DNA of 64,000 bases from Dyella sp. BiH032 (GTDB taxonomy: Bacteria > Pseudomonadota > Gammaproteobacteria > Xanthomonadales > Rhodanobacteraceae). The notes below the pieces were generated by a model. It saw nothing but the letters and a program-made list of their open reading frames with translations. It was not told the origin of the DNA and searched no databases. The translations under genes were made by a program, and so were the position numbers. Location: the NCBI RefSeq assembly GCF_031954525.1, contig NZ_CP134867.1, positions 310,001 through 374,000 on the forward strand, written 5' to 3'. Below, in pieces: positions 9,644-17,675 of this stretch. The stretch's first letter is position 1. Each line of letters opens with the position of its first letter.

Positions 9644-10114
9644 ATGTTGAGCGCGCGTAGTGTTGTCGGGGTGGCTCTGTGCGCCGCCCTAGCGGTTTCC
9701 ACCAGCGTCATGGCCCGCCAGTTCCCGGCCACCGGCCTGGGCCAGTCCTGGCCCAACGCATCGGACGTCAGCTCCAGCCCGCGCTGGCACGTCTACGTCT
9801 TTGTGAAGGACGGCGTGCGCTACATCCAGGTCAACGATCTCAATGGTCGCGTCCGCAGCGCTTTCGCGACGGCCAACGGGCAGTTCCTGGTATTGCCGAT
9901 CGGCACGGATGCGGAGCGCGCATCGGCCGGCGCGAACGCGTCGGCATTGACCACGGCCGCCACCGGCACGTCCGGGGAAACCATCTACCGTGATGGTGAG
10001 GTGCGGATCACCGCCAACTTCCTGGCCAACGGCGCCACGAGGTTCGACGCCGACTCGACCACCTGCACCGACCCGGTGGAATGCAGCACGCATATCCAGA
10101 GCCGAACCCGGTAA
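9644..10114 (+). CDS. Small secreted protein of unknown function
   Basis: A 156-residue protein with a signal peptide (MLSARSVVGVALCAALAVSTSVMA, cleavage likely after ...VMA). A ribosome site AGGAAGG lies just before the ATG. The mature part looks beta-rich (WHVYVFVKDGVRYIQVNDLN) and ends with a Cys pair in TTCTDPVECSTH that could form a disulphide. No domain was recognised. A near-perfect intrinsic terminator follows the stop, which supports a real, independent gene. Confidence 0.7.
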   Translation: MLSARSVVGVALCAALAVSTSVMARQFPATGLGQSWPNASDVSSSPRWHVYVFVKDGVRYIQVNDLNGRVRSAFATANGQFLVLPIGTDAERASAGANASALTTAATGTSGETIYRDGEVRITANFLANGATRFDADSTTCTDPVECSTHIQSRTR

Positions 10115-10132
10115 CGCATACCCCAGACAAAC

Positions 10133-10165
10133 AAAAAGGGCGCGTCCGTCGGCGCGCCCTTTTTT
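10133..10165. terminator. Bidirectional intrinsic terminator
   Basis: A 12-bp stem, AAAAAGGGCGCG (10133-10144) with CGCGCCCTTTTT (10153-10164), around an 8-base loop, giving T-runs in both directions. It separates the convergent small secreted protein gene and the MASE1 gene. Confidence 0.9.
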
Positions 10166-10176
10166 GTGTCCGTCCC

Positions 10177-11763
10177 TTACTCCGGGTTATGCAGGATCAG
10201 GCTGATCCGCGTGCCGTGCGCCGTCCGGCGCTCGCGCAGCTGGCCTTGGAATAGCGCGACTTGGTCGCGGATCGCTTCCAGGCCGGACCCCGCCGTGGCG
10301 AGACCCTGCATCAGCTCGCCCCAGCGCACGGTGCGAGCGGCGGAAGCATCGCGGTGACCGTCGATGCGCATCACCACCCAACGGCGGCCATCGAACGCAC
10401 CGCCGCGCAGCCGCACGTGGATCCGGCCCACGTCTCGATCGCCGCACAGGCTGCCGGCGATTTCGCCGATGGTCCGGTACAACACCAGGTGGATGCCCGG
10501 CGATAGCTGGCTCAGGCCGCGTCCCTCGATGTCGCAGGTGTAGGTCACCCCGGCGGCCTCCAGCGTCCTGGCCACGGCGCCTTCGCGCAGCGCGGCCGGC
10601 AAGCCGCGCTGGCGCCAGCTCACCGGATGGAGGTTGTCGGCCAGGCGAAACAGCTGCTCCTGGTTCACCGCGGTCTGCAGCCGGTACTGCCGTTCTTCCT
10701 GGCTCGGGACGAGGAGACGCAGGCGATCCAGCATCAGATTGTTGGTCTGCTGGATGCTGCCGCGCACCTGTTCGATCGCCATCGCCGTCTGGCGCATGCG
10801 CAGTTCGCCCAGGAACAGCGTGCGCTGCGCGAGGGCCAGGGTCTGGCGCGCATCCAGGCGCTCCTGCTGGTCGCGCCGGTTGAGCACCGAGATGCGCGCG
10901 CCGAACATCATCATGGTGGAGATAGTGAAGGCGATCAGCACCTCGGCCTGCATCGTGCCGGGATCGAACGCGGCCGGCATAGTGAACACCACCGCCGTGC
11001 TCGCCATCGTCCCGCCGATCGCCACGCCGTACCAGCCATGGCGCAGCGCGAGGAACACTACCGGGATGAACATGGACATGCGCGCCACCTGGCGCGCCTG
11101 CTCGCCCATGCCACCGCCGCCGATCCACGCCAGCAGCATGAGCACCGGCAGCAGGCCCAGCGCGCTTTCGAGGAACAGGCGGCTGTCCATCAGGCGCGTC
11201 CAGCGTTCCTGCGCGGGCGTGAGCTGCCATACCTCGCGCACCATCAGCGCCAGCGGCGCCACGGTGAGCACGCCCAGGTAATTGCCCACCAGCCAGCGGC
11301 CGGCGAGCAAGGTGTAATCCAGCGGCGGATAGCCCGGCGGCTTGATCGACACCGAGACGGCGGCGAGGTTGGCGAACGTCCACACCAGCGAACAAGCCAG
11401 GGCACACAGCAGCAGCACGCTGATGCGCACATGATGGCGAGTCTGGAACAGCTGCCAGCGTTCGCGGCTTGCGTGCACGATGGGCATCGCCAGCGCGATC
11501 GGCGGCACCAGCATCACGGTGGACCACAGCCAGCCGAATTCGGGCAGGCAGCGCACCGCGGTGAAGGCGAGTGGGCCCAGTTCGCCGACGGCGAGCGCGG
11601 GCCAGTAGCGACGCGGCACCAGCAGCAGCACGGTCAGGCGATAACCCGCAAACAGGACCCAATAGGAAAACGAGACCTGCCGGAGCAACACGAATCCCAA
11701 GGCGTACAGCAGCGCTACCGCTCCATGGCGCAGCAACGGGTTCCCCACAGCTCTCGATTGCAT
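10177..11763 (-). CDS. MASE1-domain sensor with degenerate UhpB-like kinase region
   Basis: A 528-residue membrane protein. The first 300 residues hold about eight hydrophobic segments of the MASE1 type (ALGFVLLRQVSFSYWVLFAG, PPLDYTLLAGRWLVGNYLGV). A Gln/Arg-rich predicted coiled coil follows, then a C-terminal part aligned by eye with UhpB/NarX-like kinases (LHPVSWRQRGLPAALREG, LVLYRTIGEIAGSL, GSGLEAIRDQVALFQGQL). No phosphoacceptor His motif is seen in the dimerisation region, and the N-box Asn of the ATPase domain is missing, so kinase activity is doubtful. The ATG at 11763 has AGGGGAG before it. No response regulator is adjacent. Confidence 0.75.
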   Translation of the reverse strand: MQSRAVGNPLLRHGAVALLYALGFVLLRQVSFSYWVLFAGYRLTVLLLVPRRYWPALAVGELGPLAFTAVRCLPEFGWLWSTVMLVPPIALAMPIVHASRERWQLFQTRHHVRISVLLLCALACSLVWTFANLAAVSVSIKPPGYPPLDYTLLAGRWLVGNYLGVLTVAPLALMVREVWQLTPAQERWTRLMDSRLFLESALGLLPVLMLLAWIGGGGMGEQARQVARMSMFIPVVFLALRHGWYGVAIGGTMASTAVVFTMPAAFDPGTMQAEVLIAFTISTMMMFGARISVLNRRDQQERLDARQTLALAQRTLFLGELRMRQTAMAIEQVRGSIQQTNNLMLDRLRLLVPSQEERQYRLQTAVNQEQLFRLADNLHPVSWRQRGLPAALREGAVARTLEAAGVTYTCDIEGRGLSQLSPGIHLVLYRTIGEIAGSLCGDRDVGRIHVRLRGGAFDGRRWVVMRIDGHRDASAARTVRWGELMQGLATAGSGLEAIRDQVALFQGQLRERRTAHGTRISLILHNPE

Positions 11764-12271
11764 CCCGGCTCCCCTGAGCTTGTTTGGACGACGGACCGCA
11801 GAAAACACGGGTTCCGCCACCTGTGGATACAGCAAATTGTCGAATGGGACAGCGGATGCCGTGAAACCACAGTGAAGGATTGGCAGCCCGCCGCTGCGGT
11901 TTTCGGCGCCGGCATGTCTCTCGCTCCCGATCCTGTTCCCGGCGCTCCCGACGCCTACAGCGTACTCCGCCCGATCGGTCCCGGCCGGCGGAGGGTAACG
12001 TTAACCCGCGTGTGCGCTTTCGCACCTTCTCCCCAGGCTCGCGGGCCGCAAAGCCGCTCCCTCAAGCGGACGCTAGTTTTAGCAGCCGGCCGGCTGGCGA
12101 TATCGCGGAACTCGTCGCAATTGGGGAGCGCCGTGCGGACTTGATCAGGACATGGCCTTCACCAATGTGAAGCCTTCCGATCGGACGCCGGCCGCTGGCC
12201 TGTTCCGCGCGAACGGCGACGCTAAGCTACGCTCGCGGCCGGCCGGTCGCTTCGATGTGGATGCGACGCCC
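11764..12271. other. Intergenic region without a recognised gene
   Basis: About 500 bases between the divergent MASE1 and DinB-like genes. The only notable site is the 8-bp palindrome TAACGTTA at 11996-12003 within GGGTAACGTTAACCC. No ORF with family similarity and no clear RNA structure were seen. An in-frame extension of the DinB-like gene to 12152 is possible but has no conserved residues. Confidence 0.4.
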
Positions 12272-12781
12272 ATGTCCGATGCACGTCATCTGCAACTGCT
12301 CATCCGCTACAGCGTCTGGGGTAACGAACAGCTATTCGATGCACTGGCGCGCCTGCCCGAGGCCGAACTGCTCGCCGACCGTGAAATCGTATTCGGCAAC
12401 ATTCTGCGCACCTTGAATCATGTCTACGCGATGGACCACGTCTGGCGCTGCCATCTGACCGGCGTGTCGCACGGCTTGAGTACGCGCAATCCGCCGGACT
12501 GTCCGCCGTTTGCCCAGCTGCGCGCCGCGCAGGAGGAGATGGACCGCTGGTACCTCGGCTATGTGGACGCGCTGGAGCCCTCGCGCATGGCGGAAGTGGT
12601 GGAGTTCGCGTTCATCGACGGCGACCGCGGCGCGATGACGCGCGAGGAAATCCTCCTCCACGTGGCCAACCACCGGACCTACCACCGCGGGCACGTCGCC
12701 GCGCTGATGTACCAGGTGCCGGTGTTCCCGCCGACCACCGACCTGCCCGTGTTCGTCCGGAGCCTTGGCCCGGCGGGCTGA
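12272..12781 (+). CDS. DinB family metal-binding protein
   Basis: A 169-residue protein of the DinB/YfiT four-helix-bundle superfamily. The three metal-binding histidines can be placed in LNHVYAMDHVW near residue 50 and in HRTYHRGH near residue 135. The start MSDARHLQLLIRYSVWGNEQL and the motif ANHRTYHRGHVAALM are typical of Proteobacterial DinB_2 members. DinB proteins are often thiol-dependent transferases or hydrolases, but no function is established for this branch. The ATG at 12272 fits the usual length of about 165. Confidence 0.85.
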   Translation: MSDARHLQLLIRYSVWGNEQLFDALARLPEAELLADREIVFGNILRTLNHVYAMDHVWRCHLTGVSHGLSTRNPPDCPPFAQLRAAQEEMDRWYLGYVDALEPSRMAEVVEFAFIDGDRGAMTREEILLHVANHRTYHRGHVAALMYQVPVFPPTTDLPVFVRSLGPAG

Positions 12782-12827
12782 AGCTCGTGCGACAATCCGC
12801 TACCCGGCCGATACGCCTCCGCTTTTC

Positions 12828-13097
12828 ATGACCATTCCCAAAGACGCATTCCGGCGCTTCCAGGAAGAGCTCGCCGAACTCGAACGCAAGAAGGACGCGG
12901 ACGCAGGCCAGCCCACCGGGGCCACCCGGATGGCGCGGGCGAAGGAGGAGTTCCTGGATCTGCGCAAGCGCTACGGCCTGACCGTGGCCGACGTGGTCGC
13001 GTTCTTCCCGGAAGAGGAAGGCATCGGCTATATCCAGTCGCTGATCGCTGCCAGCGAGGCCAAGCCTCGCCGGGGACGCAAGCCGAAGGCCTCCTGA
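12828..13097 (+). CDS. Small protein with basic C-terminus, unknown function
   Basis: An 89-residue protein starting MTIPKDAFRRFQEELAELER. The first half is charged and probably helical (residues 6-25), the middle reads LRKRYGLTVADVVAFFPEEE, and the tail is strongly basic (KPRRGRKPKAS). The RGRKPK end resembles an AT-hook-like minor-groove contact, so nucleic-acid binding is conceivable but unproven. It starts 46 bases after the DinB-like gene and may share its transcript. It converges on the AraC gene with only seven bases between the stops. Confidence 0.6.
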   Translation: MTIPKDAFRRFQEELAELERKKDADAGQPTGATRMARAKEEFLDLRKRYGLTVADVVAFFPEEEGIGYIQSLIAASEAKPRRGRKPKAS

Positions 13098-13104
13098 GCG
13101 CGAT

Positions 13105-13926
13105 TCAGGCGAGCACCGCCTGGGTGTCGAAGTAGCGTCCCGGGGACAGGCCGAAACTGCGCCGGAACATCGCGACGAAGGCGCTCACGCTGGCGTAGCC
13201 CAGCGCATCGGCGACGCCAGCCACGGACTCGCCGGCCGCCAGTCGTTCCAGCGCCCGGGCCAGCCGCGCCTGCTGGCGCCATTGCGCGAAGCTGCTGCCG
13301 GTCTCCTGGCGAAACAGCCGCGTGACCGTGCGGGGCGACAGGCCGGCCCAGGCGGCCCATTCCTCCAGCGTGCGCACGTCGTCGGGGTGTTCCAGCACCG
13401 CGTGCGCGATGCGCAGCAGGCGGCGGTCGTTGGGTAGGACCAGATGGAGCGGCTCTTCCGGCGCCCGCCGCATCTCGTCCATCAGCACCGCGAGCACGCG
13501 CTCCTGTTCCTCGGTGAGCGCCTCCAGGGTCGACCAAGTGGCCGCGCGCAGCACCAGCGCCCGCATCAGCTCGTTGCCGTTGAGTACGCAGCTCCGTTCC
13601 GGCAGGTCGGCGGAAGCGCACGGCGCCACGTAGACACCCCAGCCCTGAGTAGCTTCGGAGAAGCGCACCGTGTGCAGTTCGCCCGGCGGCAACCAGCCGA
13701 TCCGGTGCGGCGGCAGCGTCCATGCGCCATGACTCGTGCGCACGCTGAGCAGTCCCTTTTCCAGATAGAAGAACTGCCCACGTACGTGGCTGTGCCAGTC
13801 CGATTCCACGGTGTGGAAAGCCCGGTTCTCCTCGGTGCCGTCCAGCACATAGGCGACGAGTGCAGGGCCGTCTGCACTCTCCAGCCAGCGGAAACGTTCG
13901 GGTGAGCCGTGTTGAGTCTGTCCCAT
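13105..13926 (-). CDS. AraC family regulator with cupin sensor domain
   Basis: A 273-residue regulator. Residues 20-100 form a cupin-like barrel (DWHSHVRGQFFYLEKGLLSV, PPHRIGWLPPGELHTV), the ligand-binding AraC_binding_2 type. The last 100 residues hold the two helix-turn-helix units (LEEWAAWAGLSPRTVTRLFR; VAGVADALGYASVSAFVAMF, followed by the classic FGLSPGRYF end). The group often controls efflux or detoxification genes, but no target is evident here. The ATG at 13926 was preferred to a TTG at 13968 that would add 14 residues. Confidence 0.88.
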   Translation of the reverse strand: MGQTQHGSPERFRWLESADGPALVAYVLDGTEENRAFHTVESDWHSHVRGQFFYLEKGLLSVRTSHGAWTLPPHRIGWLPPGELHTVRFSEATQGWGVYVAPCASADLPERSCVLNGNELMRALVLRAATWSTLEALTEEQERVLAVLMDEMRRAPEEPLHLVLPNDRRLLRIAHAVLEHPDDVRTLEEWAAWAGLSPRTVTRLFRQETGSSFAQWRQQARLARALERLAAGESVAGVADALGYASVSAFVAMFRRSFGLSPGRYFDTQAVLA

Positions 13927-14107
13927 GGCGATATATCGAGTGACGAGTTTTAGATATAAATTGTCCAACTGACGATATCAGGCCACCACCGCCTGCGCCT
14001 AGGCTTATGAGCCGCGCCCATCCCCCGGGCGCCTTCCGGGCAGCCACGCGCGGTCACGCCGAAGCCACCGCGGACGTCCTTACTGCATCTTTCCGAAGGA
14101 GACCGGC

Positions 14108-14380
14108 ATGTCAGCTACCGACTCGCCGTCCACGTCCATGGACGCCGCCGAAGCCCTGACCCGTTTCGTGGTCAGCGCCCAACTGATGCTCGATCCGCTC
14201 ACCCCCGAATCCGTGCGTCGCCAGGTGGAGCCCCGTCTGATCAGCGCCCTGCCGGCCTTGCAGGCACTGGGCGTCTTCGATCTTTTCGCTATCCGGGACC
14301 CGGCCCTGGCTGTCCTGGTCGTGGACGAGCTGGCCGCGCGCCGGGCCCCGCCGGTGCCCAAGCCGCGTGCCGTTGCCTGA
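14108..14380 (+). CDS. Hypothetical small protein
   Basis: A 90-residue protein, MSATDSPSTSMDAAEALTR onward, with an excellent ribosome site (GAAGGAGA) seven bases before the ATG. It is mostly helical by composition (LISALPALQALGVFDLFAIR) and has no signal peptide or known domain. It stands between the divergent AraC regulator and marR, 74 bases before the marR start. The strong ribosome site is the main support; no function can be given. Confidence 0.5.
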   Translation: MSATDSPSTSMDAAEALTRFVVSAQLMLDPLTPESVRRQVEPRLISALPALQALGVFDLFAIRDPALAVLVVDELAARRAPPVPKPRAVA

Positions 14381-14409
14381 ATATTGCCAGAGCAGAATAT
14401 GCGCAACAC

Positions 14410-14446
14410 ATATTTGCCTTGACAAATATTAGAGCGGCAATAGAAT
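14410..14446 (+). promoter_or_regulatory. marR promoter with overlapping MarR-type operator
   Basis: A consensus -35 TTGACA (14419-14424) and -10 TAGAAT (14441-14446) are 16 bases apart. A perfect inverted repeat ATATTTG (14410-14416) and CAAATAT (14423-14429) covers the -35 box, as expected for autorepression by a MarR dimer. The predicted transcription start, about 14452-14454, falls right at the marR ATG. Confidence 0.7.
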
Positions 14447-14454
14447 GCGCGTCT

Positions 14455-14901
14455 ATGAATTCCTCCCCCACTATGCAGGAAAGCATCGGCGTCCTGCTCG
14501 CCGCGGTTCGCACCGAGATCGTCCGGGCCATGGAAGCCGAGCTGGCTGCCAAGGGGCTGGAACTTCGCTACACCCAGTTCCTGATCCTCAAGCGCCTGTC
14601 GGTGCTGGGTCCGATGACCGCCGGCGAGCTGGCGCGGGCGGTCGAGCTGGACGGCGGCGCTATGACCCGCCAGCTCGATCAGCTCGAACGCAAGGGTTAC
14701 CTGCGCCGCCGGCCACATGAACAGGACCGCCGCGCGCTGCGGATCGAGCTGACCGAGCAGGGCCGGGCACTGACGCAGGAACTGATGAACTGCAACGACC
14801 GCGTGCTCAAGGCGGCCCAGCGCTCCTTGAACGAAGCCGAGCAGCAACAGTTGCGCGACTACCTCGCACGCGTGCTGCACGCATTGCGCGACCGAACCTG
14901 A
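14455..14901 (+). CDS. MarR family regulator of the adjacent efflux operon
   Basis: A 148-residue winged-helix regulator. The recognition region reads MTAGELARAVELDGGAMTRQ, followed by the wing LRRRPHEQDRRALRIELTEQG with the conserved DRR..L.LT pattern. It resembles EmrR/MprA-type repressors that release DNA on binding phenolic drugs or uncouplers. The ATG at 14455 lies at or within about two bases of the predicted transcription start and has no ribosome site, so the mRNA may be leaderless; a second ATG at 14473 is an alternative. It is 29 bases upstream of the outer-membrane factor gene and is the first gene of the pump operon. Confidence 0.9.
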   Translation: MNSSPTMQESIGVLLAAVRTEIVRAMEAELAAKGLELRYTQFLILKRLSVLGPMTAGELARAVELDGGAMTRQLDQLERKGYLRRRPHEQDRRALRIELTEQGRALTQELMNCNDRVLKAAQRSLNEAEQQQLRDYLARVLHALRDRT

Positions 14902-14930
14902 TCCACCACTTCACTTTCTGGAATACGACC

Positions 14931-16406
14931 ATGCGTCTGCACACTATGGCGGCGGCGATCGGACTGACCCTGACGTTGGCCGGCTGCGTCAGCAGCGGCG
15001 GCCTGCATCCGTCCGGCACGCTGACCGAAGCAACCTCCCTCAAGAGCGAGCGCAGCCTGCAAGGCATCGAGATCTCGCCCGCGGCCTGGCCGCAGCAGGA
15101 CTGGTGGACCGCCCTGGGCGACCGCCAGCTCGGCGCGCTGATCGACGAGGCGCTGCGCGACAACCCCGGTCTGGCCGCTGCGGATGCGCGTGCGCAGCAG
15201 GCCCAGGCCGCTGCCGGCGTCGCGGACGCAGCGCGCGGCCCGACGGTGAACGCGGGTGCCAGCATCGCTGGCGCCCGTCCGCCGGATGGACTGCTCGGCG
15301 AGAAGGGAAGCTTCGCCTGGGCCAAGTACGGCTATGCCAGCTTCAACTGGGGCCTGGATCCGTGGGGCGGCAAGCGTGCCGCCTGGGAAGCGGCGCTCGG
15401 TGCGGCCCGCGCGGCCGAGATCGACCGCCAGGCCGCCCGCATCGAACTGTCGACCAATGTTGCTCGCGCCTACACCCAGCTTGGCTACGCCTACGCCCAG
15501 CAGGACGTCGCCAACGCGGAGCTGGAGCGCGCCAGCCGCGCGCGCGATCTCACTCGCCAGCGCGTCAGTGCCGGTATCGACAACCAGCTCCAGCTCAAGC
15601 AGGCCGACACGGAAGTCGCCACCGCCGAACAGCAGCTGGCCGCCGCCAACCGCTCCATCGATGCGGCGCGCTCCGCGTTGTCGGTGCTGCTGGGCAAAGG
15701 ACCGGATCGCGGCCTGGACATCGATCGTCCGCAGGCGTTGAAGCCTTCCGCGCTGATGGTGCCCGGCAATCTGCCGGTCGACTTGATTGGCCATCGCGCC
15801 GACCTGGTCGCCGCGCGCTGGCGCGTCGAAGCGGCGAGCAAGGACATCAAGGCCGCCAAGACCGAATTCATGCCGAACGTGAGCATCGGCGCCATGGCCG
15901 GCCTGCTCAACCTGGGCGGCGGCAACCTTTTCAGCCTGCGCAACCGCTTCTACGAGCTGGCGCCGTCGGTAAGCCTGCCCATCTTCGACGGCGGCCGCCT
16001 GCGTGCGAACCTCGCCGGCAAGGATGCGCAATACGACCTGGCCGTCGCGCAGTACAACCAGACGCTGGTCGCCGCCACCAACGAAGTGGCCGACGACTAC
16101 AACGCCCTGCAGTCGGCGCAGCAGCAGATCGACGCGCAGCAGCGCGCGCTCGACGCGGCTACGCAGGCCTGGCAACTGTCCGAGCAGCGCTACAAGGCCG
16201 GCATCGGCAATTACCTCGAAGCGCTGATCGTGCGCCAGCAGCTGCTGCAGGCCCAGCAGCGCATGGCGGCACTGCAGTCGCAGCAGGTCGACCTTTCGGT
16301 GCAATTGATCCAGGCGCTCGGTGGCGGCTTCCGTCCGCAGGGCGATACGCATGCGCTGGCCGACGCGCCCGCCTCTTCTTCTTCCGTCTCCACACGTTCT
16401 CTCTGA
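14931..16406 (+). CDS. Outer-membrane efflux lipoprotein (NodT/OprM type)
   Basis: A 491-residue outer-membrane factor. The N-terminus MRLHTMAAAIGLTLTLAGC has a lipobox (LAGC), so the mature protein should be lipidated at Cys19. Two repeated OEP domains follow, with the long alpha-helical barrel segments (ADARAQQAQAAAGVADAA, QDVANAELERASRARDLTRQ) and the typical SVSLPIFDGGRL start of the second repeat. It forms the trimeric exit duct for the EmrA/EmrB-like pair encoded next. It is the second gene of the marR operon; 12 bases separate it from the adaptor. Confidence 0.92.
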   Translation: MRLHTMAAAIGLTLTLAGCVSSGGLHPSGTLTEATSLKSERSLQGIEISPAAWPQQDWWTALGDRQLGALIDEALRDNPGLAAADARAQQAQAAAGVADAARGPTVNAGASIAGARPPDGLLGEKGSFAWAKYGYASFNWGLDPWGGKRAAWEAALGAARAAEIDRQAARIELSTNVARAYTQLGYAYAQQDVANAELERASRARDLTRQRVSAGIDNQLQLKQADTEVATAEQQLAAANRSIDAARSALSVLLGKGPDRGLDIDRPQALKPSALMVPGNLPVDLIGHRADLVAARWRVEAASKDIKAAKTEFMPNVSIGAMAGLLNLGGGNLFSLRNRFYELAPSVSLPIFDGGRLRANLAGKDAQYDLAVAQYNQTLVAATNEVADDYNALQSAQQQIDAQQRALDAATQAWQLSEQRYKAGIGNYLEALIVRQQLLQAQQRMAALQSQQVDLSVQLIQALGGGFRPQGDTHALADAPASSSSVSTRSL

Positions 16407-16418
16407 AGGCTTTTCGCC

Positions 16419-17606
16419 ATGTCTAGCCAAACCCCGCTCGCGGCCGACAGCGCCGCTCCCCAGCCGCCGAAGAATCGCCGCGGCTTCATGCTCCGACTGC
16501 TCGGCGTGGTGGTGATCCTCGCCGCCGCCGGCTGGACCGCGTGGTACTTCCTCGACGGCCGCTGGTACGAAGGCACCGACGACGCCTACGTCAACGGCAA
16601 CGTGGTGCAGATCACCCCGCAGGTGCCGGGCACCGTGGTCACCATCGGCGCCGACGATGGCGACCTGGTGCACGCCGGCGACGTACTGGTGAAGCTCGAC
16701 CCGAGCAACACCGAAGTGGCCCTGGCCGAAGCCAAGGCCAGCCTGGCCGGCACCGTCCGTCGCGTGCGCGGCCTGTACAGCAATGTATCGGGCGCACAGG
16801 CCGACGTCGCCGCGCGCAAGGTCGCGGTGGACAAGGCGCGTGCGGACTACAACCGCCGCCGCGATCTCGCCAAGTCCGGTGCGATCTCCGCCGAAGAGCT
16901 TTCGCACGCACAGGACACCCTGACCGCGGCCGAGAGCGCGTTGATCGCCTCGCAGCAGCAGTACGAGACCAGCAAGGTGCTGGTCGACGACACCGTGGTC
17001 GCCTCGCACCCGGACGTGCAGGCCGCCGCCGCCAAGCTGCGCGCCGCGTACCTGGACAACTTGCGCACCACGATCGTCGCGCCGGTCGACGGCTACGTCG
17101 CCAAGCGCTCGGTGCAGCTGGGCCAGCGCGTCGCCACCGGCGCACCGCTGATGGCCGTGGTGCCGCTGCACCAGGTGTGGATCGACGCGAACTTCAAGGA
17201 AACGCAGCTCACCCACATGCGCATCGGGCAGCCGGTGGAGATCCGCGCCGACGTCTATGGCGGCAAAGTGACCTACAAGGGCCACGTGCAGAGCCTGGGC
17301 GTGGGCACGGGCAGCGCTTTCTCGCTGCTGCCGGCGCAGAACGCCACCGGCAACTGGATCAAGATCGTGCAGCGCGTACCCGTTCGCGTGTTCTTCGACG
17401 ACCTCAAGCAGCTCGACGAACACCCGCTGCGCATCGGCCTGTCCACCGACGTGGAGGTGAGCCTGCACGACCAGAGCGGCCCGATGCTGGCCAGGCAGGC
17501 CCCAAGCCAGCCGGCCTTCAATACCGACGTCTACGCCAAACAATTGGCCGCGGCGGACAGTGCCATCAGCCAGATCATCCACGCCAACATGGCCGGCCAG
17601 AAGTAA
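16419..17606 (+). CDS. emrA: EmrA-like periplasmic adaptor (HlyD family)
   Basis: A 395-residue adaptor. One transmembrane helix lies at about residues 25-45 (FMLRLLGVVVILAAAGWTAW). A biotinyl-lipoyl-like half (GTDDAYVNGNVVQITPQVPG), an alpha-helical hairpin (residues 110-200) and a second lipoyl/beta-barrel part (TTIVAPVDGYVAKRSVQLGQ) follow. This order is that of EmrA/VceA adaptors paired with DHA2 transporters. It links the inner-membrane pump to the outer-membrane factor. The gene lies between the two partners, which confirms a complete tripartite system. Confidence 0.92.
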   Translation: MSSQTPLAADSAAPQPPKNRRGFMLRLLGVVVILAAAGWTAWYFLDGRWYEGTDDAYVNGNVVQITPQVPGTVVTIGADDGDLVHAGDVLVKLDPSNTEVALAEAKASLAGTVRRVRGLYSNVSGAQADVAARKVAVDKARADYNRRRDLAKSGAISAEELSHAQDTLTAAESALIASQQQYETSKVLVDDTVVASHPDVQAAAAKLRAAYLDNLRTTIVAPVDGYVAKRSVQLGQRVATGAPLMAVVPLHQVWIDANFKETQLTHMRIGQPVEIRADVYGGKVTYKGHVQSLGVGTGSAFSLLPAQNATGNWIKIVQRVPVRVFFDDLKQLDEHPLRIGLSTDVEVSLHDQSGPMLARQAPSQPAFNTDVYAKQLAAADSAISQIIHANMAGQK

Positions 17607-17675
17607 GCGGGAAGCCGCAAGCGGCGGGCCTCCGGGCTCGCCGCCTCCTTTCCCCACTCTGCCGGCGCGCACACC

